Assembly: GCA_014384555.1 (NCBI GenBank)
Contig: JACNFR010000050.1
Location: 1 to 64,000, forward strand
Direction: 5' to 3'
Length of the DNA stretch: 64,000 bases
DNA from: Candidatus Nitrosopumilus sp.
GTDB taxonomy: Archaea > Thermoproteota > Nitrososphaeria > Nitrososphaerales > Nitrosopumilaceae
The notes under the pieces are model-generated. The model made no database searches, was not told the origin of the DNA, and saw only the letters and a list, made by a program, of their open reading frames with translations. Below are positions 33,050 through 41,957 of the stretch, one piece after another. A program made the translations under genes and the position numbers. Each line of letters starts with the position of its first letter. Positions within the stretch are counted from its first letter, which is position 1.

Positions 33050-33454
33050 TCACTCTGACATCTTTAATTCAGGCAAGATGAAAACTTTGTTTGGTTTTAT
33101 TTTTAAAATTACTCTTTTTTCATCATCACGTTTGAAAGGATAATGTTCACGACCCATGTATTGCTGTGTTAGTTTGTCTGCATGTTTGTAATCATAATCT
33201 GGAATTAGTTCTTCCACAGTTCCGCGAATTGTTGTCATGTCAAGCGGATTATCTTTTGACACAACTGAAACTGCAACACGAGAATCACGTAAAACATTTT
33301 TGTGTTTAATTCTTCCCTCTGCAGTGTTTACCAAAACATATCCATCCTCATAATTTGCCCAAACAGGAGAAACTTGCGGAGAACCATCTTTCATGATAGT
33401 TGCAATAAAGACCAAGTTTTTTTCAGAAAATAATTTTACAACCTTCTCATCCAT
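33050..33454 (-). CDS. PPOX-class flavin/F420-binding oxidoreductase
   Basis: This 134-residue split-barrel protein is of the pyridoxamine-5'-phosphate-oxidase-like class. It has LVFIATIMKDGSPQVSPVWANYEDGYVLVNTAEGRIKHKNVLRDSRVAVSVV, a near-canonical PPOX-class signature also seen in F420-dependent reductases. ATG 33454 is preferred over TTG 33457. The substrate is unknown. Confidence 0.82.
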   Translation of the reverse strand: MDEKVVKLFSEKNLVFIATIMKDGSPQVSPVWANYEDGYVLVNTAEGRIKHKNVLRDSRVAVSVVSKDNPLDMTTIRGTVEELIPDYDYKHADKLTQQYMGREHYPFKRDDEKRVILKIKPNKVFILPELKMSE

Positions 33455-33606
33455 CAATTTTTACTATTTCATGCAGTTGATAATGGTTTTGGAATTTTGC
33501 ATTCAAAAATGGATTTTTTTGTCTCTTTTTTACATATTCTAGAAGAAAATCAAAATCAATGTTTGATCGATTTAAAACAATAGTAAGGAGAAATTAAATC
33601 CCAGAA

Positions 33607-34110
33607 TTATTTTTTGCCTGATTTTTCAAGAACATTAGTCATTGCTCTATTCATTATTTCCATTACCAAGTATTGTGAATATTCTTTAGATTTCTTGCCC
33701 TTGGATTTTGTCGTTTTTGGGGTCAATCCTTTGAGAATGTTCTCAATTTTATCAGACGTGTTGATGATGACTTTGGAATATGTAGAATCAAAATCCTCAG
33801 GAGTCTGAAAATCCAACAATTTTGTAGATGTGCTGTAGAATTTTGTAATTGCTCCACGGGATTCCTCAATTCTTGCAATTTCAATTAGTCCAGATGCTTT
33901 TAGAATTTCTAAATGATGACGGACAGTAGTTAGTGCTTTTTTGTATCCTGTCTTTTTTAGAGCAGTAGAAATCTGATCAGCTGATAATGCTTGATGATAT
34001 AGAATTTCAACGATTTTTGCCCGTGCAGGGTCTTCTATTGCACGTGCGTGTCCAGTACTTGTTGTAACGGTACGATTAACTTTGATTTGCTTTTCTAGTA
34101 ATGTAGACAT
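33607..34110 (-). CDS. ArsR-like winged-helix transcription regulator
   Basis: This 167-residue protein has a winged helix over residues about 20-100 (DPARAKIVEILYHQALSADQISTAL, TTVRHHLEILKASGLIEIARIEESRGAITKFYST). A helical C-terminal half with a basic linker (KTTKSKGKKSKE) follows. It probably regulates transcription; a strong dyad at 34240-34274 lies about 130 nt upstream of its start. Confidence 0.8.
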   Translation of the reverse strand: MSTLLEKQIKVNRTVTTSTGHARAIEDPARAKIVEILYHQALSADQISTALKKTGYKKALTTVRHHLEILKASGLIEIARIEESRGAITKFYSTSTKLLDFQTPEDFDSTYSKVIINTSDKIENILKGLTPKTTKSKGKKSKEYSQYLVMEIMNRAMTNVLEKSGKK

Positions 34111-34456
34111 ACAGAATTACCTTTCAATCCGATCTAAAAGATCATCGTATCATATTTTTTTGTCTAATCGCATCAATTTTTGTTTACTCTAAGAACCATT
34201 GTACCGGTACCATAATCATGCTAACCAGTACAAAGTATATTGTAGTGCATCTAACAGGATTGAAAGCACTACAATGAATATGGTATAGGTAGTATAATTA
34301 TTGTAACGGTTTTAAAAATTTCAAAAAATATCAAAAAAGGCAAATCCTGAAAACATTATCCCCAAATCACCTACCAGGACGATATTTTGCAAAGGGTCAA
34401 AAATAAAATTCGAGTTGTATACTAGCTTCTAGTCAACAATGAATTGACAATTGGAG
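34111..34456. other. Gene-free stretch with dyad (346 nt)
   Basis: This stretch lies between the regulator gene start and the purC stop, with no convincing ORF. It contains the dyad TTGTAGTGC/GCACTACAA at 34240-34274, the short palindrome ACCGGT within TTGTACCGGTACCA near 34198, and several TATA-like AT-rich patches. Confidence 0.5.
34240..34274. promoter_or_regulatory. Inverted repeat TTGTAGTGC-N17-GCACTACAA
   Basis: Perfect 9-nt arms with a 17-nt spacer; flanking ATA/TAT bases extend it imperfectly. It is a plausible operator of the adjacent ArsR-like regulator or an RNA hairpin. Confidence 0.5.
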
Positions 34457-35281
34457 TTACAGAGAATGTCCAGTTAGTTTCTCATATGCTGTGACATAAC
34501 GTTGTGTCATCTTTGAAATAATTTCTTGTGGGATTTCAGGAGCAATAGGTTCTTCTCCAGCATCACGTTGATCATCAAATTGTTTTTGGTATCCATTGGC
34601 AGTTAACCAATCTCGTAACAGTTGTTTGTCATATGCCTCTTGTATTTTTCCAACCTCAAAGGAATCTTTAGGCCATAATCTATATTCATCAGGTCCAATA
34701 GAATCACCCAATGTAATTTGACCGTCTAACAATCCAAATTCTAATTTTAAATCAGCCAGGATAAATCCCGCATCATCTGCAATTGTAGCCATCTTTTTGT
34801 AAATATCAATAGATGTATTTTCTAACCAATTGTATTGCTCTTCAGTAACTAAATTCATCTCCAATGCTTTTGTTTTATTTATTGGAATGTCATGTTCAGA
34901 TTTTGTAGTAGGATCAAATATCGGCTCTGGGAGTTTTGCAGCCAATGTAGTATCTGTTCCTTCAGGTACTGTTACCTCACCCTTTTTCCATCTGCTAACT
35001 AGACTTCCATAGAAATAGCCTCGAACCACACATTCTATTGGCAGCATTTTCATCTTTTTTACAACAATCTCAGTATCAGACTCTCTCCTAATGAAATGAT
35101 TTGGAACAGATAATTCGTTAAACCAAAACTCTGCAAATTTGCACAAAACTTCCCCCTTTTTAGGAATATCTTGTTTGAATTTTACATCATATGCAGATAC
35201 CCTATCAGAGAATTTGAATAAAATACTAGATTCATCCACATCGTAAAGATCCTTTACTTTGCCACTAGTAAGAAATTTCAA
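34457..35281 (-). CDS. purC: SAICAR synthetase
   Basis: Phosphoribosylaminoimidazole-succinocarboxamide synthase, ATP-dependent joining of aspartate to CAIR in purine synthesis. The 274-residue protein starts MKFLTSGKVKDLYDVDESS and has FSDRVSAYDVKF, PIECVVRGYFYGS and FILADLKLEFG, the usual PurC signatures. It is on the same strand as purF, purL, purQ and purS but separated from purF by two small genes. Confidence 0.93.
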   Translation of the reverse strand: MKFLTSGKVKDLYDVDESSILFKFSDRVSAYDVKFKQDIPKKGEVLCKFAEFWFNELSVPNHFIRRESDTEIVVKKMKMLPIECVVRGYFYGSLVSRWKKGEVTVPEGTDTTLAAKLPEPIFDPTTKSEHDIPINKTKALEMNLVTEEQYNWLENTSIDIYKKMATIADDAGFILADLKLEFGLLDGQITLGDSIGPDEYRLWPKDSFEVGKIQEAYDKQLLRDWLTANGYQKQFDDQRDAGEEPIAPEIPQEIISKMTQRYVTAYEKLTGHSL

Positions 35282-35364
35282 ACAATTATGGCTAATATTA
35301 ATAGAATTTAACTGCTAGTGGTATAATCAAGAAGAAATATACCAGTTTAGAGACAAATTAGCAT

Positions 35365-35568
35365 ATGAGTAACCTTGATGAATCAATAGGGAAAATACTT
35401 TTGGAACTTCAAAAGGATGATCCTGACACATTCAAAAAACTCATGAAGAAAGCTCAAGAGGAAAATCCAGAACTTTTTGATAATAGTCTTGATGAAGAAA
35501 ATAAAGAGATTGACGAGTATAATCGCAAAGTAGACGAATATAACGATAAGGTCGATAAAGAACAGTGA
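35365..35568 (+). CDS. Hypothetical acidic helical protein (67 aa)
   Basis: This acidic protein is probably a helical hairpin: DESIGKILLELQKDDPDTFKKLMKKAQEENPELF, then a repeated motif near the end (IDEYNRKVDEYNDKVDKEQ). No family is recognised. It is divergent from purC. Confidence 0.55.
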   Translation: MSNLDESIGKILLELQKDDPDTFKKLMKKAQEENPELFDNSLDEENKEIDEYNRKVDEYNDKVDKEQ

Positions 35569-35588
35569 AAATGGGATTCGAATTTAAC

Positions 35589-35699
35589 TCAAATCTTACT
35601 TGAAAAATACTTGTTGGTATGAGCATCAAAACATCTCACAGAACAAAAAGTAGAACCTTTGAAAATACAATCATCTCCACAGTTTTTGCATTTTATCAT
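35589..35699 (-). CDS. Mini zinc-finger protein (36 aa), CKNC-FCSxxC type
   Basis: MIKCKNCGDDCIFKGSTFCS followed by VRCFD: CxxC then CxxxC, the same pattern as the 52-residue protein at 61353 (CKNC, FCSIDC). This spacing resembles short treble-clef fingers. Probably a zinc-binding adapter of unknown role. Confidence 0.55.
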   Translation of the reverse strand: MIKCKNCGDDCIFKGSTFCSVRCFDAHTNKYFSSKI

Positions 35700-35782
35700 T
35701 AACAAAGTATGAAATAATTATAATAATTAAGTATTATCATAATCAAATTTTATTCAAAACATTTTAGAAAGAAATTGCGGAT

Positions 35783-36061
35783 CTATTGGACTTTGACGCC
35801 GTTCCAAAAAGCCACCATTCCTTTGATTTTAGAGGCAGCATCGTTTGGTTCAGCATAATACCATGCACAATCCTTGTTTGTTTTTCCATTAACATCGACA
35901 GAATAGTAATTTGCCATTCCTTTCCAGCCACAAACAGTAGTCAATTCAGTCTTTTTGAAATATTCTTGTTTGATAGAGTCAAATGGGAAATAATGATTTC
36001 CATCTACCACAACTGTTTCATTACTTTCTGCAATTACTGTATCGTTCCAGATTGCTTGCAT
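35783..36061 (-). CDS. DUF427 family protein
   Basis: This 92-residue protein is a close match to the DUF427 pattern: MQAIWNDTVIAESNETVVVDGNHYFP, then TVCGWKGMANYYSVDVNGKTNKDCAWYY and MVAFW near the end. The family is widespread and uncharacterised, with a small beta-rich fold. Confidence 0.85.
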   Translation of the reverse strand: MQAIWNDTVIAESNETVVVDGNHYFPFDSIKQEYFKKTELTTVCGWKGMANYYSVDVNGKTNKDCAWYYAEPNDAASKIKGMVAFWNGVKVQ

Positions 36062-36111
36062 GAATAAAGAATATTTTAAACCATATTTAATGAAATCTCC
36101 AAATAGAGATT

Positions 36112-37554
36112 TTAGATTTTTGCTTTAACTTGCTCACGTTTAGTAAAATCAGGCTCTATTCCCAATGAATCATAATTTCCTGAAGAGCATGTAAAGCACA
36201 TTGAATCCTTTGGCATTCCAACTGCATTTGCCAAATTTTCAGCATCATTATATCCCAAAAAATCAACACCAATACTTTGTCTTACCATCTCAGTGATTTC
36301 ATCACTTGTCATAGTTTTTCCATCAGTAAATGTAGCAAGCTCTTCTTGAGAGGGGAAATCAATTCCAGCATAGCAAGGATAGTTAATTTGTGGATATGTA
36401 ATCAACATGCTAATTTTTTTAGCACCTGCACGACGAAGTGCCTTGATAATAGCCTTAGAACTAGTACCTCTAACTAAACTATCATCAATTACTACCACGT
36501 GTTTGTCTTTGATAATTTCACTAATTGGAATAATCCAACGATTGATTTCAACTCTATCACTTTGATGAGGTTCAATGAAACTTCTCAAGGGACCTTTCTT
36601 GCTATATCTGTCTTTTAGAAGACCTTCGTCAAAAGACACACCGAGTTCTTGCGCATACCCCAATGCGGCAGGTCTGGCAGAATCAGGTACAGGGATTACT
36701 AAATCTGCGTCTTTGATTGGAAATTTCTTTGCCATGAATTGCCCAATTTTTTTTCTTGAAACGTAAATGTTGTGTCCTTCCATGTTACTTGACGGATGTG
36801 CAAAGTAAGTAAATTCAAAAGAACAATGTGCACGAGAAGTATCAGTTGAAAATAGTTCAGTCTCTAAACCAGCCTGACTTAATTTGATCAATTCGCCTGG
36901 AACTACATCTCTTTGTAAAGTTGCGCCAACAGCAGTGACTGCAGCTGATTCAGAAGTTACAATGTATGTATCATCAGATTCCTTGTGTCCTAAAACCATA
37001 GGGCGAAATCCCTTTGGGTCTCTAGCAGCATATACAGAATTATCATCAGAGATAAAAGTAAAACAATACGAACCTACCATTTCATTTTTTAGAATAGACA
37101 GCGCTTTTCCCATTTCACCATTTTCAGAAATTAGTGAAACAAGTCTTTGGGCTGCAACCAGAGTATCACTTGCATTTTGTGGAGTAAATGAACATCCTCC
37201 AACCAAGTTAGATAGTTCTTGCGCATTGGCAATAGTTCCGTTATGTGCAATGCAGAGATCCTTTACTTTCAAAGGTTGTGCATTATCCAGAGTACTGGTA
37301 CCCATTGTAGAATATCTAACATGTCCAATTACACATGGAGATGCATATTCTTTGGCAATTTTTTTAAATTCAGATGAAGAGTGAGATACCAATCCCACTT
37401 TTTTAAATGGAGGTTTGTTTGGAACTGCAAATCCCCAAGCTTCTTGGCCCCTATGTTGTAAAGCCCGTAAAGCATCAAAAACCATTGGAACAACATTCTG
37501 TCCAGTTAAACTGTAAATTCCAACGACTCCACAATTTTCCTTAACTTTAGGCAA
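36112..37554 (-). CDS. purF: Amidophosphoribosyltransferase
   Basis: First committed enzyme of purine synthesis, making 5-phosphoribosylamine from PRPP and glutamine. The 480-residue protein has a glutaminase N-terminus starting ENCGVVGIY (Cys8, exposed after propeptide removal), RYSTMGT, and the PRPP-binding VVIDDSLVRGTSSK. It starts with TTG; no ATG lies before the catalytic cysteine. The C-terminal CFTCSSGNY suits the iron-sulfur type. Confidence 0.94.
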   Translation of the reverse strand: MPKVKENCGVVGIYSLTGQNVVPMVFDALRALQHRGQEAWGFAVPNKPPFKKVGLVSHSSSEFKKIAKEYASPCVIGHVRYSTMGTSTLDNAQPLKVKDLCIAHNGTIANAQELSNLVGGCSFTPQNASDTLVAAQRLVSLISENGEMGKALSILKNEMVGSYCFTFISDDNSVYAARDPKGFRPMVLGHKESDDTYIVTSESAAVTAVGATLQRDVVPGELIKLSQAGLETELFSTDTSRAHCSFEFTYFAHPSSNMEGHNIYVSRKKIGQFMAKKFPIKDADLVIPVPDSARPAALGYAQELGVSFDEGLLKDRYSKKGPLRSFIEPHQSDRVEINRWIIPISEIIKDKHVVVIDDSLVRGTSSKAIIKALRRAGAKKISMLITYPQINYPCYAGIDFPSQEELATFTDGKTMTSDEITEMVRQSIGVDFLGYNDAENLANAVGMPKDSMCFTCSSGNYDSLGIEPDFTKREQVKAKI

Positions 37555-37745
37555 TTCTAAAGAGTCTCCTTAACTACAAAAGATAAGAAAAGGTTAGAAA
37601 AAGTGTAAAACTCGGCTGAAAAATCAGATAATGACTCCATCCCCTGATGCATTACTAACTTTAAGCAATAAAAACGCTGATCACTTTAAGCGATCAGAAA
37701 TCTATTAGTTTTTCTTTGATTTTTTCTCAGTTGTCTTTTAAATTA
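37555..37745. other. Intergenic region purF-purL with dyad
   Basis: This 191-nt gap lies between two genes of the same pathway and strand. It holds CTGATC-N9-GATCAG (near 37678-37698) and the direct repeat ACTTTAAGC; no ORF is convincing. It probably contains the purF promoter and a leader structure. Confidence 0.4.
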
Positions 37746-39923
37746 TTAATTAGTTTTTTTACCGTGTAAAACTAGATTTGGAAGTGCATGTAGCCAAGTT
37801 TCATGTGCTTTCTCAACATCAAGATCAATTACAGATTTTGTACCGTTGTTGAATTGAATTTTTTTACCGCCAAACTGACCAATTTGAGCAAATGAAACAT
37901 TGTTCTCATTAAGAATACTTTGAATTTTTGAGAGATTTTCATTGTCAAAAGATATCAAATATCTAGAATGACTTTCAGAAAACAATATCCTGTCAACATC
38001 TAGTTTTTCACCAGGAACTTTATCCAATGATACATTACAGCCAATTTGATTAGTCATGCAAATTTCAGATACAGCAATTGCCAATCCTCCTTTTGAGCAA
38101 TCATGTGCTAATTTGATGAGATTTTTATCAATGATATCAAGAACAGATGTCATATTTTTCTTTGAATCTGCAAAGTTAACTGAAGGACATTTTCCACCTA
38201 CAAATTTGTGAACATATTCAAAGTATTCAGAACCGCCAAGTTCATCTTTAGTATCACCGATAATTAGTAGACAATCATTATTTGAGATTTTTTGAGGGAC
38301 AGAAGGTTTCTTCTCAATCAATCCAATAACGCCAATGACAGGAGTTGGCTTTATTGAGCCCTTAGGAGTCTCATTATAGAGACTAACCTTTCCACCAACA
38401 CATGGAATTTCAAAAGATTTAGCAAAATCGGTTAATCCCTTTAATGATTCTAAAAAGGTCCAGAAAATTTCAGGATCATTTGGATTACCAAATTGAAGAT
38501 GGTCAAGCATTCCAATTGGTTTTGCTCCAGTGCATACAACATTTCGGCATGCTTCCTCAAAGCAGCCAATTGCACCTTCGCGGGGATTAATGTAGCATTG
38601 TTTTGGATTACCATCAATTTTTGCAGAAAGATATTTTCCATTATCTAATCGCAATACAGAGGCATCGGCTCCAGGCTTTACGACAGTTCTAATCCCAACT
38701 TCATGATCATATTGTCCATAAACCCAAATCTTGCTTGCAATGTTTGGTGATGCAAGTAACTTCATCATTAGTTTAGAATAATCAGAGATAGATTCAAAAT
38801 TCTTTTCAGTTTCAATTGTTTTCAAATAAGTTGGTTCCTTTGAAGGTAAATCAAGTAAAGTGGCATTAGCTACAAAATCAGCAGGTAAATTAGCAACTGT
38901 TTTTTCGCCTTTTTTAATATGCACCTGATTATTAAAATTCACATCGCCAATCACAGAACAACCAATACGGAATTTGTTACAAATTTCTTCTAATTTTTTG
39001 AGTTTTGTTTTACTTGTAACAATTAACATTCTTTCTTGAGATTCAGAAACCATAATTTCATCTGGATTCATATCAGATTCACGAGTGTGAACCTTGTCAA
39101 CATCCATCTCAATCCCTATCTCCATGGCATCAGCAGTTTCTGAAATAGCGCAAGATAAACCACCACCGCCAAGATCCTTCATGGCATGAATCAATCCATC
39201 ACTTCGTGCTTGTAAAACTGCCTCAATGATTAATTTTTCAATAAATGGGTCAGGAATTTGAACAGCAGAACGGTCTTCAGATTCTAATGAATCAGATGCA
39301 AATTGAGATCCACCAATACCATCTCTACCAGTAGAACCACCCATTAATACAACAACATCCCCTTCCTCAACATGGTTTTTGATCAAATTTTCTTTTTTAC
39401 CAAAACCTAATGCAGCGACATCTACCAGTGCATAGTTTTCATAGCATTCATCAAACTCTACTTCACCACCAATGGTTGGAATACCTAAACAATTTCCATA
39501 ATCAGCAATTCCAGTAACAGCATTTTTGAAAAGCCATCTTGCTTGCAAATCATTTTCAATATTTCCAAATCGTAGTCCATCAAAAATTGCAATAGGTCTA
39601 GTTCCAGCAGATAAAATATCACGGATAACTCCCCCAACACCAGTTGCAGCACCACCATATGGCTCTACAGCAGATGGGTGATTATGACTTTCAATGTGTG
39701 CAGTTACCACATATCCATCACCAACATCTAAAACTCCAGAATCATATCCTTTCTCGTTAATTACAAGTGGTCCATCCATTGGCAACATTTTCAGATGTCT
39801 TTTTGAAGATTTGTAAGAACAATGCTCAGACCATTCAGCAGCTACAATCTGAAGTTCCGTAGAAGTAGGATCCCTGCCAATTTTTGATTTTAGTTCAGCT
39901 AATTCTCTTTCTTCTAGACTCAT
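37746..39923 (-). CDS. purL: Phosphoribosylformylglycinamidine synthase subunit PurL
   Basis: Large, ATP-binding subunit of the three-part FGAM synthase (PurL-PurQ-PurS). The 725-residue protein has EWSEHCSYKSSK, ESHNHPSAVEPYGGAATGVGGVIRD and KDLGGGGLSCAISETA, all standard for small-type PurL. The start overlaps purQ by four bases (ATGA). Confidence 0.95.
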   Translation of the reverse strand: MSLEERELAELKSKIGRDPTSTELQIVAAEWSEHCSYKSSKRHLKMLPMDGPLVINEKGYDSGVLDVGDGYVVTAHIESHNHPSAVEPYGGAATGVGGVIRDILSAGTRPIAIFDGLRFGNIENDLQARWLFKNAVTGIADYGNCLGIPTIGGEVEFDECYENYALVDVAALGFGKKENLIKNHVEEGDVVVLMGGSTGRDGIGGSQFASDSLESEDRSAVQIPDPFIEKLIIEAVLQARSDGLIHAMKDLGGGGLSCAISETADAMEIGIEMDVDKVHTRESDMNPDEIMVSESQERMLIVTSKTKLKKLEEICNKFRIGCSVIGDVNFNNQVHIKKGEKTVANLPADFVANATLLDLPSKEPTYLKTIETEKNFESISDYSKLMMKLLASPNIASKIWVYGQYDHEVGIRTVVKPGADASVLRLDNGKYLSAKIDGNPKQCYINPREGAIGCFEEACRNVVCTGAKPIGMLDHLQFGNPNDPEIFWTFLESLKGLTDFAKSFEIPCVGGKVSLYNETPKGSIKPTPVIGVIGLIEKKPSVPQKISNNDCLLIIGDTKDELGGSEYFEYVHKFVGGKCPSVNFADSKKNMTSVLDIIDKNLIKLAHDCSKGGLAIAVSEICMTNQIGCNVSLDKVPGEKLDVDRILFSESHSRYLISFDNENLSKIQSILNENNVSFAQIGQFGGKKIQFNNGTKSVIDLDVEKAHETWLHALPNLVLHGKKTN

Positions 39924-40600
39924 TTACTAACACCCATTTTTGTCAACAATGATTCAAAGATAAGAGAAGAAGGTTTGTTATCAACAGGATTGATATCAGA
40001 TTCTACGGCTCTTTCAGGATGAGGCATCATACCAACTACATTTCCAGCCTCATTACATACCCCTGCAATTCGATTTGCAGAGCCATTTACAACCTCAGAA
40101 TATCGGAAAACAATTTGATTTTTCTTTTTCAATTCTTTCATTGTATCGTCATCAACATAATATCGGCCCTCGCCATTAGCTATAGGGATAGGAATTTTAT
40201 CATTTAGTTTGAATTGATTTGTAAACGGAGTTTTGTTATTTTCAACAATCAGATTAGTCCATTCGCACATAAAATTCAGAGACTCATTTTTGAGCAATAC
40301 TCCTGGAAGTAATCCAGATTCCACAAGTATTTGAAATCCATTACACACACCCAAAATAGGAATTCCTTTTTCAGCCATTTTTTTAACATCTTTGATAATT
40401 GGACTGTGTGCTGCAATTACGCCAGCTCTTAATCGATCACCATAAGAGAACCCACCAGGAAGAATTACAGCGTCAATATTTGCAGGTAATTCTTTTTCAT
40501 GCCAATAATACTCGGCATCAAGATGAAAAACATCAGTTAGTACATGATACATATCCCGATCACAATTACTACCAGGAAAAACAACTACTCCAACTTTCAC
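39920..40600 (-). CDS. purQ: FGAM synthase glutaminase subunit PurQ
   Basis: Class I glutamine amidotransferase of 226 residues that feeds ammonia to PurL. It has VVFPGSNCDRDM, PGGFSYGDRLRAG and the nucleophile elbow GVCNGFQIL with catalytic His/Glu in MMPHPERAVE. ATGA overlap with purL. Confidence 0.95.
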   Translation of the reverse strand: MKVGVVVFPGSNCDRDMYHVLTDVFHLDAEYYWHEKELPANIDAVILPGGFSYGDRLRAGVIAAHSPIIKDVKKMAEKGIPILGVCNGFQILVESGLLPGVLLKNESLNFMCEWTNLIVENNKTPFTNQFKLNDKIPIPIANGEGRYYVDDDTMKELKKKNQIVFRYSEVVNGSANRIAGVCNEAGNVVGMMPHPERAVESDINPVDNKPSSLIFESLLTKMGVSK

Positions 40601-40664
40601 AATTGTTTTAACATTTGGAGATACTAATACTATAGGATTAATTATTAATTAAATGATAAAGAAA

Positions 40665-40675
40665 ACTCTTAAGAT
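40665..40675 (+). promoter_or_regulatory. Core promoter ACTCTTAAGAT for the 40697 gene
   Basis: This matches the ACTCTTAAGTT motif of the 6-7 kb genes at 9 of 11 positions and ends 21 nt before TTG 40697. The spacing supports that start rather than the GTG at 40694. Confidence 0.5.
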
Positions 40676-40696
40676 CATAGAAAATTTGTCATTGTG

Positions 40697-40921
40697 TTGA
40701 GTAATCGCCGTACGGGATTATCTTTGATAATAGCTTCAGCCATTATTGGAATAATTACTATAAGTTTGGATAGTTTACCAGAAATGGCAATTGTGCCACT
40801 TTTAGCAATTAGTAGTATTGGTTTTGTCAGTGGTGTAGTTCTGCTTAATTATAAAGCAAAACATTCCAAACGGGATAGAAGTAAATTCAAAAGAACAAAC
40901 ACCAAGTCTTGGGATTCTTAA
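40697..40921 (+). CDS. Two-helix membrane protein (74 aa)
   Basis: A short basic N-terminus (SNRRTG) precedes helix 1 (LSLIIASAIIGIITI). Helix 2 (MAIVPLLAISSIGFVSGVVLL) is followed by a strongly basic tail (KAKHSKRDRSKFKRTNTK). Its stop shares four bases with purS. It is placed between purQ and purS on the opposite strand. Function is unknown. Confidence 0.55.
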   Translation: MSNRRTGLSLIIASAIIGIITISLDSLPEMAIVPLLAISSIGFVSGVVLLNYKAKHSKRDRSKFKRTNTKSWDS

Positions 40922-41178
40922 TTTTCAAATACATCAAGAGTAACTTTGCTGACCATAGGATTGTATATTCTCAAATCATCACAAATTTCTTTAACTTTAG
41001 ACTGTGCAGATTCTTTATCTTTTTCTTGAATTGTGAATTTTAGCATTTTTGCAGTTTTGATTTTTGATACTGTTTCATGTGTTCCTTTGAGAACTAAATC
41101 ATTTAGAATAGTTTCCCCTTCAGGGTCACTAATGCCAGGCTTGTTTTCAATTGTCACATGAACACTAAAAGTTGCCAT
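40918..41178 (-). CDS. purS: FGAM synthase subunit PurS
   Basis: Small 86-residue subunit bridging PurL and PurQ. It has VHVTIENKPGISDPEGETILNDL and a beta-alpha-beta fold typical of PurS. ATG 41178 is chosen; the frame extends only two codons upstream. It lies about 320 nt upstream of purQ, with a membrane gene on the opposite strand between. Confidence 0.88.
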   Translation of the reverse strand: MATFSVHVTIENKPGISDPEGETILNDLVLKGTHETVSKIKTAKMLKFTIQEKDKESAQSKVKEICDDLRIYNPMVSKVTLDVFEN

Positions 41179-41314
41179 TAACAAGTTAAAAGACAGAATT
41201 GAGGTTAATCTATCTTCCGAATAATATTGTATTTTTATAGTTATTTTGAGATATAGACTAGGTTTTCAGAACTGAGGACTTGTGTTGTTATGATATCTCC
41301 CGGCCCAGTTTTGA

Positions 41315-41701
41315 TTACTCTGAATTCATATTTTCTTTTACAAACTCTGTATATTTTCGGTAAAGACCAGATTGATAATGAGGATTTTCAATTATCAGTA
41401 ATTTGTTTTTTAAATCTTCTTTTGATTGATACATCTCTTTCTCAAAAATTCCCTTCTCATCAAGAGTTATGCAGATATCTTGCCATGCAAATACTTCTTT
41501 GAAATTCCTGTTGGCAGTAGCATAATACACATACAGTAATCGAAGTTTGTTGTATTCATCCAAAGCCATCTGTTTGCCAAGAATGTAATTTCTTTTCAAA
41601 GTTTTAAAATAAATCAGACCTTCGGCAGTCAATACATAATCAAAGAGTTTTGGATAATCATCAATCTCTATTGGATATAGGGGATTTTTTGGAGATTGCA
41701 T
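41315..41701 (-). CDS. Hypothetical protein (128 aa)
   Basis: MQSPKNPLYPIEIDDYPKLF is followed by helical, aromatic-rich sequence (YFKTLKRNYILGKQMALDEYNKLRLLYVYYATANRNFKE). No known family and no membrane helix. Immediately beyond its stop another frame encodes a coding-like VIKTGPGDIITTQVLSSENL, discussed separately. Confidence 0.6.
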   Translation of the reverse strand: MQSPKNPLYPIEIDDYPKLFDYVLTAEGLIYFKTLKRNYILGKQMALDEYNKLRLLYVYYATANRNFKEVFAWQDICITLDEKGIFEKEMYQSKEDLKNKLLIIENPHYQSGLYRKYTEFVKENMNSE

Positions 41702-41745
41702 CTAATTAGAAATAGTGTTATCCTTGAATTATTTTTGTTTTTAAT

Positions 41746-41901
41746 CTAGATTTTGAATTTTTTTAACCCTTCATTTACAACTAAATTCAAGACGTGTGAA
41801 AAGCTAACAGATTTTGTAGATGATCTGATCATTTTTGCTTGAATGTTTCGTAGTTTTTCAGTATTCATAGTATCCAATACTATAGTTATTCTATTTCCCA
41901 C
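41746..41901 (-). CDS. Ribbon-helix-helix mini protein (51 aa)
   Basis: The sequence GNRITIVLDTMNTEKLRNIQ, then SFSHVLNLVVNEGLKKF, is a typical MetJ/Arc ribbon-helix-helix: a basic beta strand (RITIVLD), helix A, a Ser-phi-Ser turn and helix B. The start is GTG. It would bind DNA as a dimer. The protein at 46234 has the same fold and style. Confidence 0.65.
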   Translation of the reverse strand: MGNRITIVLDTMNTEKLRNIQAKMIRSSTKSVSFSHVLNLVVNEGLKKFKI

Positions 41902-41957
41902 ACATCAATTACCTCGATTTACTATAAAAGAAGACCATTTTGTTCAGTCACATAGAG

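Noticed and set aside
36884-37384. 166-aa plus-strand ORF opposite purF
   Set aside because: Antisense to strongly conserved purF sequence, with no recognisable domain or promoter.
41290-41502. 70-aa plus-strand ORF opposite the 41315 gene
   Set aside because: Antisense to a better-supported frame, with no promoter-like element at the right distance.
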